64,000 bases of DNA from Zavarzinia compransoris (lineage in GTDB: Bacteria > Pseudomonadota > Alphaproteobacteria > Zavarziniales > Zavarziniaceae), in the NCBI RefSeq assembly GCF_003173055.1, contig NZ_QGLF01000005.1, positions 514,201 through 578,200 on the forward strand, in the 5' to 3' direction. The notes under the pieces are model-generated. The model was not told the origin of the DNA. It ran no database searches and saw only the letters and a program-made list of their open reading frames with translations. The position numbers were made by a program, and so were the translations under genes. This document shows, in pieces, positions 16,558 to 25,443 of the stretch (position 1 is its first letter; each line of letters starts with the position of its first letter).

Positions 16558-16575
16558 GGGGATAGAGGTGCCGAC

Positions 16576-17214
16576 ATGCCGACCGTCGACCGCCTGGCCG
16601 TGGAACTGGCCGCGGATCTCAACCCCTTGCGCCAGGCCTTTGCCGAGGCGGAACAGATGGCCGGGACCGCCGTCGCCGACCTTTCGCAAATTCTCGGCGG
16701 CGAGGGGGCGGGAGAGGGGGTTTTCGCCCTGCTCTCCGATGGCGCGTCGGTCGCGGCGCGGGCCATTCGCGGCGCCCTGGTCGATGCGGTTTCCGGGGCC
16801 GAGGTGGAATGGAACGAGGTGCTGTCGCGCATGGCGCTGCGCCTGTCCGATCTCGTCCTCGACGATACGCTGAATGCCGCCCTGGCGGCGGCGAGCGGTG
16901 GCGGCGGCGGCGACAGCGGCGGTTCGGCCGGCGGCGGGCTGGCCGGCCTGCTCGGCTCGCTGTTCGGCGGTTTCCGGGCCGGCGGCGGGCCGGTGCGGCC
17001 GGACCGCGCCTATGTGGTCGGCGAGGCCGGGCCGGAATTGTTCGTGCCCGACGGCACCGGCGAGATCGTGCCCCGGCAGGCGGCGGCCACCACCCCCGCG
17101 CCCTCGGTGACGATCAATGTGACGACGGCGGATGCCGGCAGCTTCCGCCGCAGCCAGGGGCAGATCGCCGCCGCCATGTCCCGCGCGCTTGCCGCCGCGC
17201 AGCGCTATTCCTGA
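16576..17214 (+). CDS. short tail tape measure protein (gp11)
   Basis: A 212-residue tape measure. The helical N-terminal half opens VDRLAVELAADLNPLRQAFAEAE. A Gly/Ser-rich stretch lies near residues 105-130. The hallmark C-terminal segment is FRAGGGPVRPDRAYVVGEAG, continuing with the family phrase ending FVPDGTGEIVP. The short length resembles RcGTA gp11 rather than phage tape measures of 600 or more residues, so a short tail is predicted. Confidence 0.88.
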   Translation: MPTVDRLAVELAADLNPLRQAFAEAEQMAGTAVADLSQILGGEGAGEGVFALLSDGASVAARAIRGALVDAVSGAEVEWNEVLSRMALRLSDLVLDDTLNAALAAASGGGGGDSGGSAGGGLAGLLGSLFGGFRAGGGPVRPDRAYVVGEAGPELFVPDGTGEIVPRQAAATTPAPSVTINVTTADAGSFRRSQGQIAAAMSRALAAAQRYS

Positions 17215-17222
17215 GGTGAGCC

Positions 17223-17852
17223 ATGAGTTTTCATGACGTCCGCTTTCCCCTCGATATCGCCTTCGGGTCGGCAGGCGGGCCGGGGTTCCGGGTCGATGTC
17301 GTGACCCTGGCCAGCGGGCACGAGGAACGCAACGCGCTCTGGGCCCATCCGCGTCACCGCTATGACGTCGGCCTCGGCCTGCGCTCGGACGACGACCTGC
17401 ATGAGCTGATCGCCTTCTTCAAGGCCCGGCGCGGCCGGCTGCACGGGTTCCGCTTTCGCGACTGGCAGGACTGGAAAAGCTGCCCGCCCCTGCGCCCGCC
17501 GGCGGCGACCGATCAGGCGATCGGCACCGGCGACGGTGAAACCACCGGCTTCCCGCTGTCGAAACTCTATGCCTCGGGGGCGCAATCCTATCGGCGCCTG
17601 ATCCGCCGGCCGGTCGCCGGCACGGTGGAGGTGGCGCTCGACGGCGTCGCCGTCGCCGCGCTCGACGTCGCCGTCGATCACGATACCGGCCTGGTGACAT
17701 TCGCGGCGCCGCCGGCCGCGGGCGCGATCGTCACCGCCGGCTTCGAATTCGACGTTCCCGTCCGCTTCGATGTCGAGCAATTGTCCCTGTCGCTGGCGGA
17801 TTTCCGCGCCGGGCAGGTCCCCTCCATTCCCTTGATCGAGGTGTTCTCGTGA
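17223..17852 (+). CDS. distal tail protein, DUF2460 family (gp12)
   Basis: A 209-residue DUF2460 protein that begins the baseplate hub in GTA-type tails. It opens FHDVRFPLDIAFGSAGGPGF, followed by LIAFFKARRGRLHGFRFRDW, both diagnostic for the family. The coding end overlaps gp13 by four bases. It is equivalent to RcGTA gp12. Confidence 0.93.
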   Translation: MSFHDVRFPLDIAFGSAGGPGFRVDVVTLASGHEERNALWAHPRHRYDVGLGLRSDDDLHELIAFFKARRGRLHGFRFRDWQDWKSCPPLRPPAATDQAIGTGDGETTGFPLSKLYASGAQSYRRLIRRPVAGTVEVALDGVAVAALDVAVDHDTGLVTFAAPPAAGAIVTAGFEFDVPVRFDVEQLSLSLADFRAGQVPSIPLIEVFS

Positions 17853-18724
17853 AGACCCTGCCGCCGGCCCTGGCCGCCCATCTGGCGGGCGGGGTGACGA
17901 CGCTGGCCCGCTGCTGGCTGATCCAGCGGCGCGACGGCGTCAGCCTCGGTTTCACCGACCATGATGTCGACCTCGACTTCGACGGCGTGACCTTTCACGC
18001 CGATTCCGGCTTCACCGCCAGCGCCCTCGAAAGCCAGCCGGGCCTCGCCGTCTCGAATGTCGATCTTGAGGGCGCGCTCCGCTCCGATGCGATCACCGAG
18101 GCGGATCTCGCCGCCGGGCGCTACGACGATGCGGAATGCCGGCTCTATCTGGTCAACTGGCAGGATGCGGGGCAGCGTGTCCTGCTCCGCCGGGGCCATA
18201 TCGGCGAGGTGACGCGGGGGCGCAGCGGCTATAGCGCGGAACTGCGCGGTCTTGCCCACCGGCTGGACCAGCCGGCCGGGCGCCTGTTCGAGCGGCGCTG
18301 CGCCTGGACCCTGGGCGATGCCCGCTGCGGCATCGATCTGGCGGCGCCGGCCTTCAGGGCGGCGGTGACCGTGGCCGCCGTCGAGGGCCGTCTCGGCCTT
18401 CGGGTCGGCGGGATCGACGATGCCGCGGACGGCACCTACAGCCACGGCCGCCTGTCGTTCACCGCCGGGGTCAATGCCGGCCTCGCGATCGAGGTCGCGG
18501 AACAGCGTGGCGCCCGGCTGCGCCTGCTGCTGCCCCTGCCCGGCATGCCGGCCGTCGGCGACGCGGGCGTGCTGACGGCGGGCTGCGACCGGCGCTTCGC
18601 CACCTGCGGCGCGCGGTTCGGCAATGCGGTGAACTTCGGCGGTTTCCCCCATATGCCGGGGGCGGATTTCGTCCTGTCCTATCCGAACCAGGGAGATGGC
18701 AATGACGGCGCCAGCCTGGCCTGA
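17849..18724 (+). CDS. baseplate hub protein, DUF2163 / phage_BR0599 family (gp13)
   Basis: A 291-residue hub protein. The N-terminal part contains LIQRRDGVSLGFTDHDVDLDF, and the C-terminal part has four cysteines (RRCAWTLGDARCGIDL, then AGCDRRFATCGARFGN). The cysteine pattern is the one reported to hold a metal cluster in GTA hubs. The GTG start at 17849 overlaps the DUF2460 stop. It is equivalent to RcGTA gp13. Confidence 0.93.
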   Translation: MKTLPPALAAHLAGGVTTLARCWLIQRRDGVSLGFTDHDVDLDFDGVTFHADSGFTASALESQPGLAVSNVDLEGALRSDAITEADLAAGRYDDAECRLYLVNWQDAGQRVLLRRGHIGEVTRGRSGYSAELRGLAHRLDQPAGRLFERRCAWTLGDARCGIDLAAPAFRAAVTVAAVEGRLGLRVGGIDDAADGTYSHGRLSFTAGVNAGLAIEVAEQRGARLRLLLPLPGMPAVGDAGVLTAGCDRRFATCGARFGNAVNFGGFPHMPGADFVLSYPNQGDGNDGASLA

Positions 18725-19142
18725 ACGGATCGTCGCATCGGCGCGCCTCTGGCTGGGCACGCCCTATCTGCACCAGGCGTCGGTGCCCGGTGTCGGCTGC
18801 GACTGCCTCGGTCTCGTGCGTGGGATCTACCGCGATCTTTACGGCCACGAACCGGAACTCCCGCCCGCCTATGGTCCCGACTGGGCGGAGGCGAGCGGCC
18901 GCGAGACCCTGGCGCTCGCGGCCCGCCGCCATCTGACCGAAATCGCGCCCGGGGAAGCGGGCCCGGGCGACGTCCTGCTCTTCTCCTACGGGCGGGGCTG
19001 GCCGGCGAAACATTGCGCGGTCCAGACCGGCCCGGCGCGCATGATCCATGCCTATAACCTGCACCCGGTGGCCGAGGTTGCCCTGGTGCCCTGGTGGCGG
19101 GCGCGGCTGCGCTTCGCCTTTCGCTTTCCGACGGATCTCTGA
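18696..19142 (+). CDS. NlpC/P60 family cell-wall peptidase (gp14)
   Basis: A 148-residue peptidase on the tail tip that would open the murein layer during DNA delivery. The catalytic cysteine region is PGVGCDCLGLV near residues 32-40, and the histidine region is AKHCAVQTG near residue 110. Residues LGTPYLHQAS before the cysteine are typical. The start overlaps gp13 by 29 bases; a second ATG lies at 18702. It is equivalent to RcGTA gp14. Confidence 0.92.
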   Translation: MAMTAPAWPERIVASARLWLGTPYLHQASVPGVGCDCLGLVRGIYRDLYGHEPELPPAYGPDWAEASGRETLALAARRHLTEIAPGEAGPGDVLLFSYGRGWPAKHCAVQTGPARMIHAYNLHPVAEVALVPWWRARLRFAFRFPTDL

Positions 19143-19144
19143 CC

Positions 19145-22100
19145 ATGGCGACCTTGCTGCTGACCGTGGCCGCGACCGCGCTGACCGCCGGCGCCCCCGC
19201 CTGGGCGGCGACGGCGGCGGCGCTTGCCGCCTCGACCGTGGGCGCCTTCGTCGACCAGCGCCTGTTCTCGGGCACGGTGAAACGGGAAGGGCCGCGCCTT
19301 GCCGATCTTCAGGTCCAGACCTCGGCCGAAGGTGCGCCGGTGCCCGAGATGGCGGGGCGGCTGCGCCTGTCCGGCCAGGTGATCTGGGCGACGCGCTTTC
19401 GCGAGGAAGCGACCACCGAGACCACGGGCGGCGGCAAGGGCGGCGGGGGCGGCGGCTCCACCAGCGTGACCTCCTACCGCTATTTCGCCAATTTCGCCGT
19501 CGCCCTGTGCGAGGGGGCGATCGACCGCCTGTGGCGGGTCTGGGCGGACGGCAAGCCCTTGGATCTCAGCGGCATCGTCATGCGGGTCTATCCGGGCGAT
19601 GGGATCCAGGACCCGGATCCCCTGATCGAGGCGATCGAAGGGGCGGGCCGCGCCCCCGCCTATCGCGGCACGGCCTATGTCGTGTTCGAGAATCTGCCGC
19701 TGGAGCGCTTCGGCAACCGGCTGCCGCAACTGACTTTCGAGGTCTTCCGCCGCGTCGGGCCGGTCTCCGGGCCGGCGCTGGAGACCAGGATCGAGGGCAT
19801 CACCCTGATCCCCGGCGGCGGCGAATTCGCCTATGATACCCATGTCGTCACCTCGGGCAGCGAGGCGACGGCCGCCGGCCTGCAGCTGCCGCAGAACCGA
19901 AGCGCCGGCGACGGCCGCGCCGACCTGCTGCCCGCGCTTGACGATCTGGCCGCCAGCCTGCCCGCGGTGCGCCGGGTCTCACTCGTCGTCGGCTGGTTCG
20001 GCGACGACCTGCGGGCCGCGCAATGCCGGATCCAGCCCCGGGTGGAACACGGGGCGAAGGCGACCTTCGAGGGCCGGACGCCGATCGCCTGGAGCGTGCA
20101 GGGCCTGGCGCGCGGCGAGGTGCCGGTCGTGTCCCTGCGGCCCGACGGCGGCCACCGGGCCTATGGCGGCACGCCGTCGGATGCCTCGGTGGTCCGGGCG
20201 ATCCTGGAACTGCGGGCGCGCGGTTATCAGGTCGTGCTCTATCCCTTCCTGTTCATGGATATTCCGGCGGGCAACACCTTGCCGAACCCCTATTCGGCGG
20301 GCGGTACGGCGGCCGGGCAGCCGGCCCATCCCTGGCGTGGCCGGATCACCGCCGGCATCGCACCGGGATACGGCGGCTCGCCGGACGGAACCGCCGCCGT
20401 TGCCGCCGAAATCGCCGCCTTCGTCGGCACGGCCGGGCCGGCGCATTTCGGCGCCGCCGTCGATGCCGGAACCGGTACGGTAACGTCCTCCTATGCCGGT
20501 CCGGCGGAATGGTCCCTGCGCCGGCTGGTGCTGCATTACGCGCGGCTTGCCGCGGCGGTGAATGCCGCCGCGCCGGGGGCCGTGTCGGCCTTCGTCATCG
20601 GATCGGAATTGCGCGGGCTGACCACATTGCGGGACGGCGGCGGCCATTATCCCTTCGTCGCGGCCCTGCGCGCCCTGGCGGCGGATTGCCGGGCGGTGAT
20701 GGGGGCGGCGGTCCAACTGACCTATGCCGCCGACTGGTCGGAATATTTCGGCCACCAGCCGGGGGATGGTTCGGGCGACCTCCGCTATCACCTCGACCCG
20801 CTGTGGGCCGACGCCCATATCGATGCGGTCGGCATCGACAATTACCTGCCGCTGGCGGACTGGCGGGACGGCACGGATCACCTCGATGCCGCGGCGGGCT
20901 GGGCCGGGCCGCATGACGGCGCCTATCTGCGCGCCAATATCGAGGGCGGCGAATATTACGACTGGTATTACGCCAGCGCGGCCGACCGCCGCGAGCAGCG
21001 GCGCACGCCGATCACCGACGGCGCCTATGGCAAGCCCTGGGTCTATCGGCCGAAGGACCTGCGGCGCTGGTGGGCCGAGGCGCATGTGGAGCGGATCGGC
21101 GGCATCGAGCAGCCGGCGCCGACCGCCTGGGTGCCTTCCGGCAAGCCGATCTGGTTCACCGAACTCGGCATCCCGAGCATCGATCGCGGCTGCAACCAGC
21201 CGAATGTCTTCTTCGATCCGAAGTCGGCGGAATCGGCGCTGCCGCATTTTTCGGCCGGAACGCGGGACGATCTGGTGCAGCGCGCCGGGCTTGCCGCCTG
21301 GCTGGACCATTTCGGGCCCGCGGCCGCCACCAATCCGGTCTCGCCCGTCTACGGCGGCCGGATGGTGACGGAAATCGCCGTCTGGACCTGGGATGCCCGG
21401 CCCTATCCGGCCTGGCCGGCGCGGGCCGATCTCTGGGGCGATACCGATCTCTGGCCGACCGGGCATTGGCTGAACGGCAAGGTGGCGCTGGCCGATCTCG
21501 GCGGGCTCGTGGCCGCGATCTGCGGCCGCGCCGGGCTCGGGCCCGGGGAAATCGATGTTTCGGCGCTGCGCGGCATCGTTCCGGGTTACCTGAGGGACCG
21601 GGTGCTGAGCCCGCGCGGCGAAATCGAAGCCTTGATGGAAGCCTTCGACTTCGATGCGGCCGAAGGCGACGGCCGGCTGCGCTTCCGCCCCAAGGGTGGC
21701 GGCCCGGCGGCGGTGCTGACGCTCGACGATATCGCCGCCGGCGAGGAGGAACGGGGCGACCTGAGCATAACCCGGGCCCAGGAAACCGACCTGCCGGGCG
21801 ATGTGACCATCAGGTTTACCGACCTCGCCCGGGACTACCGGACCGCGGCGGTGGTCAGCCGGCGCCAGGCCGGGGGCGCGGTCGGGCGCCATATCCTGTC
21901 GCTGCCGCTGGCCCTGGACGAGGAACAGGCCCTGCGCATGGCCGAGCGGCTGCTGACCGAGGCCTGGATCGGCCGGGAAAGTGTTCGCTTCGCCCTGCCG
22001 CCGTCCCGGCTGGCCTTCGATCCCGGCGATACGCTCGATCTCGTCACCGCGGCGGGGCGGTTGACGCTGCGCATCGGGCGGATCAGCGAGACGGGCCGGC

Positions 22101-23134
22101 GCGACGTCGAGGCCAGGGTGGTCGAGCCCGCGGCCCACGGGCCCGTGCTCAGCCTTGCCGCGCCGCAGGCGATCGGCCGGCTGCCGGTGCCGGCCGGCCT
22201 TTCGCTCGCCTTTCTCGACCTGCCGGTGATCGACGAGACGGTCCCGCCCCACCGGCCCTGGGTGGCGGCGGGCAGCGTGCCCGCGGTCGAGGTCGCCGTC
22301 GCCGCTTCCGCGACCGGCGACAGTTACGAGACTTGGGCCGTGCTGCCGGTGGCAGCCACGTTCGGGGTTACCGTCCACCCCCTCTACAACGGGCCGACGG
22401 CATTCTGGGACGAGGGCAATGTGCTGGGCGTCGCCCTGGTCAGCGGCAGCCTGAGCAGCCGGCCGCGGGACCGGCTGCTGGCGGGCGACGCCAATGCCCT
22501 GGCGATCGAGAATGCGGACGGCGACTGGGAAATCCTTCAGTTCGCGGCTGCGGCGCCGGTCGGGCCCGGGCGTTACGACCTGCGCGGCCTGCTGCGCGGG
22601 CGCCTTGGGACCGAACAGGCGATGCGGTCGCCGGTCGCGGCGGGGGCGCGGGTGGTGGCCCTGACCGGGGCGCTGCGCAGCCTGCCGCTGCCCTTGTCCT
22701 TGCGGCAGGTCGAGATGCGCTATCGCTTCGGTCCCGCCGCCGCTGCCGGCCATGGCGATCCGTCGTGGGAAGAGCGGCGTTTCACCGCGCGCGGGATCGG
22801 CCTGCGTCCCTATGCCCCGGTTCATGTCCGGGGCCGGCGGGATGCGGCCGGCAACCTGGAGATCACCTGGATACGCCGGACCCGCATCGGCGGACAATGG
22901 TCGGACCATGCCGATGTGCCCCTGTCCGAGGAACAGGAGCGTTACGACATTGAAATCCTCGACGGCGCCGGTCCGGCGGTGAAGCGCACCCTGAATGCGA
23001 CCGTGCCGCACGCCACCTATGGCGCGGCCAGCGCGGTCGCGGATTTCGGCTGGATCCCCGCGGCCGTGGTGGTCCGGGTCTACCAGGTTTCAGCCCTGTT
23101 CGGCCGCGGGTTGGCGGCGACGGCAACCATCTGA
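19145..23134 (+). CDS. megatron tail protein with GTA TIM-barrel-like domain (gp15)
   Basis: A 1329-residue tail-tip protein, close in size to RcGTA gp15. After an N-terminal hydrophobic segment comes a tail-hub domain (residues about 30-260). The glycoside hydrolase/TIM-barrel-like domain spans about 400-790, with QLTYAADWSEYFGH and DAVGIDNYLPLADW as its markers and GIPSIDRGCNQPNVF late in it. A putative phage tail_3 domain covers about 870-1040, followed by C-terminal beta modules that probably contact the receptor. The start at 19145 follows the gp14 stop by two bases. The frame is complete. Confidence 0.94.
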   Translation: MATLLLTVAATALTAGAPAWAATAAALAASTVGAFVDQRLFSGTVKREGPRLADLQVQTSAEGAPVPEMAGRLRLSGQVIWATRFREEATTETTGGGKGGGGGGSTSVTSYRYFANFAVALCEGAIDRLWRVWADGKPLDLSGIVMRVYPGDGIQDPDPLIEAIEGAGRAPAYRGTAYVVFENLPLERFGNRLPQLTFEVFRRVGPVSGPALETRIEGITLIPGGGEFAYDTHVVTSGSEATAAGLQLPQNRSAGDGRADLLPALDDLAASLPAVRRVSLVVGWFGDDLRAAQCRIQPRVEHGAKATFEGRTPIAWSVQGLARGEVPVVSLRPDGGHRAYGGTPSDASVVRAILELRARGYQVVLYPFLFMDIPAGNTLPNPYSAGGTAAGQPAHPWRGRITAGIAPGYGGSPDGTAAVAAEIAAFVGTAGPAHFGAAVDAGTGTVTSSYAGPAEWSLRRLVLHYARLAAAVNAAAPGAVSAFVIGSELRGLTTLRDGGGHYPFVAALRALAADCRAVMGAAVQLTYAADWSEYFGHQPGDGSGDLRYHLDPLWADAHIDAVGIDNYLPLADWRDGTDHLDAAAGWAGPHDGAYLRANIEGGEYYDWYYASAADRREQRRTPITDGAYGKPWVYRPKDLRRWWAEAHVERIGGIEQPAPTAWVPSGKPIWFTELGIPSIDRGCNQPNVFFDPKSAESALPHFSAGTRDDLVQRAGLAAWLDHFGPAAATNPVSPVYGGRMVTEIAVWTWDARPYPAWPARADLWGDTDLWPTGHWLNGKVALADLGGLVAAICGRAGLGPGEIDVSALRGIVPGYLRDRVLSPRGEIEALMEAFDFDAAEGDGRLRFRPKGGGPAAVLTLDDIAAGEEERGDLSITRAQETDLPGDVTIRFTDLARDYRTAAVVSRRQAGGAVGRHILSLPLALDEEQALRMAERLLTEAWIGRESVRFALPPSRLAFDPGDTLDLVTAAGRLTLRIGRISETGRRDVEARVVEPAAHGPVLSLAAPQAIGRLPVPAGLSLAFLDLPVIDETVPPHRPWVAAGSVPAVEVAVAASATGDSYETWAVLPVAATFGVTVHPLYNGPTAFWDEGNVLGVALVSGSLSSRPRDRLLAGDANALAIENADGDWEILQFAAAAPVGPGRYDLRGLLRGRLGTEQAMRSPVAAGARVVALTGALRSLPLPLSLRQVEMRYRFGPAAAAGHGDPSWEERRFTARGIGLRPYAPVHVRGRRDAAGNLEITWIRRTRIGGQWSDHADVPLSEEQERYDIEILDGAGPAVKRTLNATVPHATYGAASAVADFGWIPAAVVVRVYQVSALFGRGLAATATI

Positions 23135-23163
23135 TCGGCCTCTGTCGAAGGAGCCCTTTTGCC

Positions 23164-24345
23164 ATGACGACCCCGCGGCTGGCGCTGCCCTATATCGCCC
23201 AGTACCAGGCACAGAAGGAAATCACCCATAACGAGGCACTGAACACGCTGGATATGCTGGTGCAGGCCGCGGTTCTCGACCGGACCAGGACGGCCGCCCC
23301 GGCGGCGCCGGCGGCCGGCGACTGCCATCTGGTAGCGGCCGGTGCCGACGGCGCCTGGGCGGGGCACGGTGGCGAGCTTGCCTGCTGGTACGGCACCGAC
23401 TGGGTGTTCGTGGCGCCGCGGGCGGGGTTTCAGATCCTTGTCGTCGACGAGCACCTGCTGCTGCTGCATGACGGCGCCGGGTGGGTGCCGACGTCGGCCG
23501 CCGCGGGGACGGCCGTCGGCGATGTCGCCGGCCTGGCGGCGGCCCTGGCGGGCAAGCAGCCTTCGGGGGCCATGCTGACGGCATTGGCGGCGCTGGCCAC
23601 GGCGGCCGGCAAGGGCCTCTATTTCACGGGTGCCGATGCGCCGGCGACCTATGACCTTAGCGGTTTCATGAGGGGGCTGCTCGGCGCCGCCGATGCGGCG
23701 GCGGTCAGGGCGGCGATAGCGGCGGCGGTCACGGAGGAGCCGGAATTCACCGGCCCGCTGACCGTGAAAAAGGAGGCGTATCCTGAAATCAAAATGATGG
23801 TGACCGTCAGCGGCACGCCGGATCAGCGCGCGTTCAAGCTGGTTGTCGATCAGAACAATAGCGTTCTGGCCCTTCAGGCGATTGCCGACAATGGCTCCTA
23901 CGTCAGGAATATTATCCAGTTCGGTCACGGCGGGCAGATCAGCTCGGCAGGCGATATCAATGTTTCCAAAGGCCCCGGCACGAATCGTGTTTTCGGCCTT
24001 CAGACCGACGGGGTTCTTCGGTGGTCCTTTTCGGCGAACGCCGGCGCGGAAAGCGGCGCCAGCGTCGGTTCCGATTTCGGCATCAACCGCTTCTCCGACA
24101 CGGGCGCTTACCTCGGAACGCCGGTATTCATCGATCGAGGAACAGGTTCAGTCACATTGTCGAATGTGACGAGCAACGGCCCGGTGCGCTATCGCGTCCA
24201 TACCAGGGGCACTCTCCCCACCCCTTCCGCCGGCACTGTCGGATGGGCCGAGGTGTCCAACCCGGAAACGGGCAAATCGGCCCTCGTGAAATGCGACGGC
24301 GCGGCCTGGACCTACATCGACGGCAGCGCCGTCGCTATCGCGTGA
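23164..24345 (+). CDS. DUF2793 protein with a compositionally distinct tail-fibre-like C-terminus
   Basis: A 393-residue protein. Residues 1 to about 110 are DUF2793 (LPYIAQYQAQKEITHNEALN; CWYGTDWVFVAPRAGFQILV), a family often at the end of alphaproteobacterial tail operons. A helical Ala-rich linker follows. From about residue 200 (base 23760) the coding sequence becomes visibly more AT-rich and encodes beta-strand repeats with many Asn, Ser and Gly, as in receptor-binding fibres. The junction suggests a module swap. It probably attaches to the host surface. Confidence 0.8.
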   Translation: MTTPRLALPYIAQYQAQKEITHNEALNTLDMLVQAAVLDRTRTAAPAAPAAGDCHLVAAGADGAWAGHGGELACWYGTDWVFVAPRAGFQILVVDEHLLLLHDGAGWVPTSAAAGTAVGDVAGLAAALAGKQPSGAMLTALAALATAAGKGLYFTGADAPATYDLSGFMRGLLGAADAAAVRAAIAAAVTEEPEFTGPLTVKKEAYPEIKMMVTVSGTPDQRAFKLVVDQNNSVLALQAIADNGSYVRNIIQFGHGGQISSAGDINVSKGPGTNRVFGLQTDGVLRWSFSANAGAESGASVGSDFGINRFSDTGAYLGTPVFIDRGTGSVTLSNVTSNGPVRYRVHTRGTLPTPSAGTVGWAEVSNPETGKSALVKCDGAAWTYIDGSAVAIA

Positions 24346-24353
24346 GGAAAGCC

Positions 24354-24635
24354 ATGTCGATCATCTCTCTCGACCGCATCGAAATCCAGACCCGGCCGCT
24401 CGACCATGCCGCGGGCAACAGTTACGCGATCTGGTTGCGCGCCTCGACGGATTTCGCCGGCGAGGCCCGGTACATCCTGCGCGGCCCGCTGACGCCGGAA
24501 GAGGCCGAGGCCGCGGGTTACCCCCTCGATCTCGTGCTGGGCGAGATCGCCGCCAACGCCATCCGGCAGGAACGCGCGGCGGTGGCCGCCCGCGACGCCG
24601 CGACCGACCGCAACCGGGACGAGGGAGGTGTGTAA
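24354..24635 (+). CDS. phage-associated protein, unknown function
   Basis: A 93-residue protein. The N-terminal half is beta-like (LDRIEIQTRPLDHAAGNSYA), and the C-terminal half is a charged helix rich in Ala and Arg. GAGGAAAG precedes the ATG. It follows the DUF2793 gene by 8 bases and shares its stop with the next start (TAATG). It is co-transcribed with the tail genes; no function is recognised. Confidence 0.65.
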   Translation: MSIISLDRIEIQTRPLDHAAGNSYAIWLRASTDFAGEARYILRGPLTPEEAEAAGYPLDLVLGEIAANAIRQERAAVAARDAATDRNRDEGGV

Positions 24636-24949
24636 TGGATGCAGTATCGCTGGCGCCATCGCGGCGCAGTGAGATGGAACGCCAGGCGGCGATCGTCATC
24701 GGCGCCCTGCTGACCGCGGGCGTGGTCTGGCTGGCGGGCAGCGTCAGCGAGACGACGGCGGTCATCGCCGGGCTGAAGGTGCAGATCGAGGGCCTGCGCG
24801 AACAGGTCGGCGATCTCAAGGCCGGCGGCCGCGACGCCCTGGCCGCCGAGGAGGCGCGCCGCGAGTTCGGCCGCCTGGACGGCCGCCTGGCCGATCTCGA
24901 AGGCCGCCTGCGCCGTATCGAGCGCGCCGTGCCGGGGGGCAACCCATGA
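24635..24949 (+). CDS. single-TM coiled-coil protein, XhlA/holin-like
   Basis: A 104-residue protein. It has a cytoplasmic start, one transmembrane helix near residues 18-36 (AAIVIGALLTAGVVWLAGSV), then about 60 residues of coiled coil (LKVQIEGLREQVGDLKAGG). This layout is that of small lysis-accessory proteins such as XhlA. It overlaps the next cell-wall hydrolase gene by four bases, which supports a role in lysis. The order TM-then-coil also fits spanin-like or DUF-type membrane proteins. Confidence 0.6.
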   Translation: MDAVSLAPSRRSEMERQAAIVIGALLTAGVVWLAGSVSETTAVIAGLKVQIEGLREQVGDLKAGGRDALAAEEARREFGRLDGRLADLEGRLRRIERAVPGGNP

Positions 24950-25431
24950 GCCCGCCGCGCGCCCCCTTTGCCGCCCGGGTGGCGCCCCTGCCGGCCCCGG
25001 GCGAGGCGGACCGCGATACGCTGGCCCGCACGCTCTGGGGCGAGGCGAGGGGCGAGGGCGTGCCCGGCATGGCGGCGGTCGCCGGCGTCGTCGTCAACCG
25101 CATGCTGGCCAGCGCCCGGCTGGTCGCGGCGGGGCGCGAGGCCGCGTGGTGGTGCGGGCCCGACGCCGTCTCCGTGTGCCGGGCGCCGTGGCAGTTTTCC
25201 TGCTGGAACCTGGGCGATCCCAACCGCGGCAGGATCGAGGCCCTGGCCGCGGACGGCGCCGTGCTCCTGCCCGCGCGGACCATCGCCGATGCCGCGCTGG
25301 ACGGCCGCCTCGGCGATTCCACTTTCGGCGCCGACCATTATCACGCCCGCGGGGTGCTGCCGGCCTGGGCCCGCGGGCGCCGGCCGGTCGTCGCCATCGG
25401 CCGGCACCTGTTCTACAAGCTCGGCAATTGA
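24946..25431 (+). CDS. SleB-type cell wall hydrolase (Hydrolase_2)
   Basis: A 161-residue peptidoglycan hydrolase without a signal peptide. The N-terminal catalytic glutamate region reads LARTLWGEARGEGVPGM, followed by AVAGVVVNRML. The centre has CRAPWQFSCWN, and the end GADHYHARGVLPAWARG, all usual in SleB/CwlJ domains. It is in the lysis position of the GTA-like operon and probably releases particles from the cell. Confidence 0.88.
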   Translation: MSPPRAPFAARVAPLPAPGEADRDTLARTLWGEARGEGVPGMAAVAGVVVNRMLASARLVAAGREAAWWCGPDAVSVCRAPWQFSCWNLGDPNRGRIEALAADGAVLLPARTIADAALDGRLGDSTFGADHYHARGVLPAWARGRRPVVAIGRHLFYKLGN

Positions 25432-25443
25432 GGGGAACAAAGC

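Noticed and set aside
19979..23011. A 1010-codon open frame on the minus strand opposite the megatron gene
   Set aside because: Its frame mirrors codon positions of a strongly supported GTA gp15. Such long antisense frames are expected in high-GC DNA and it shows no domain or ribosome-binding site.
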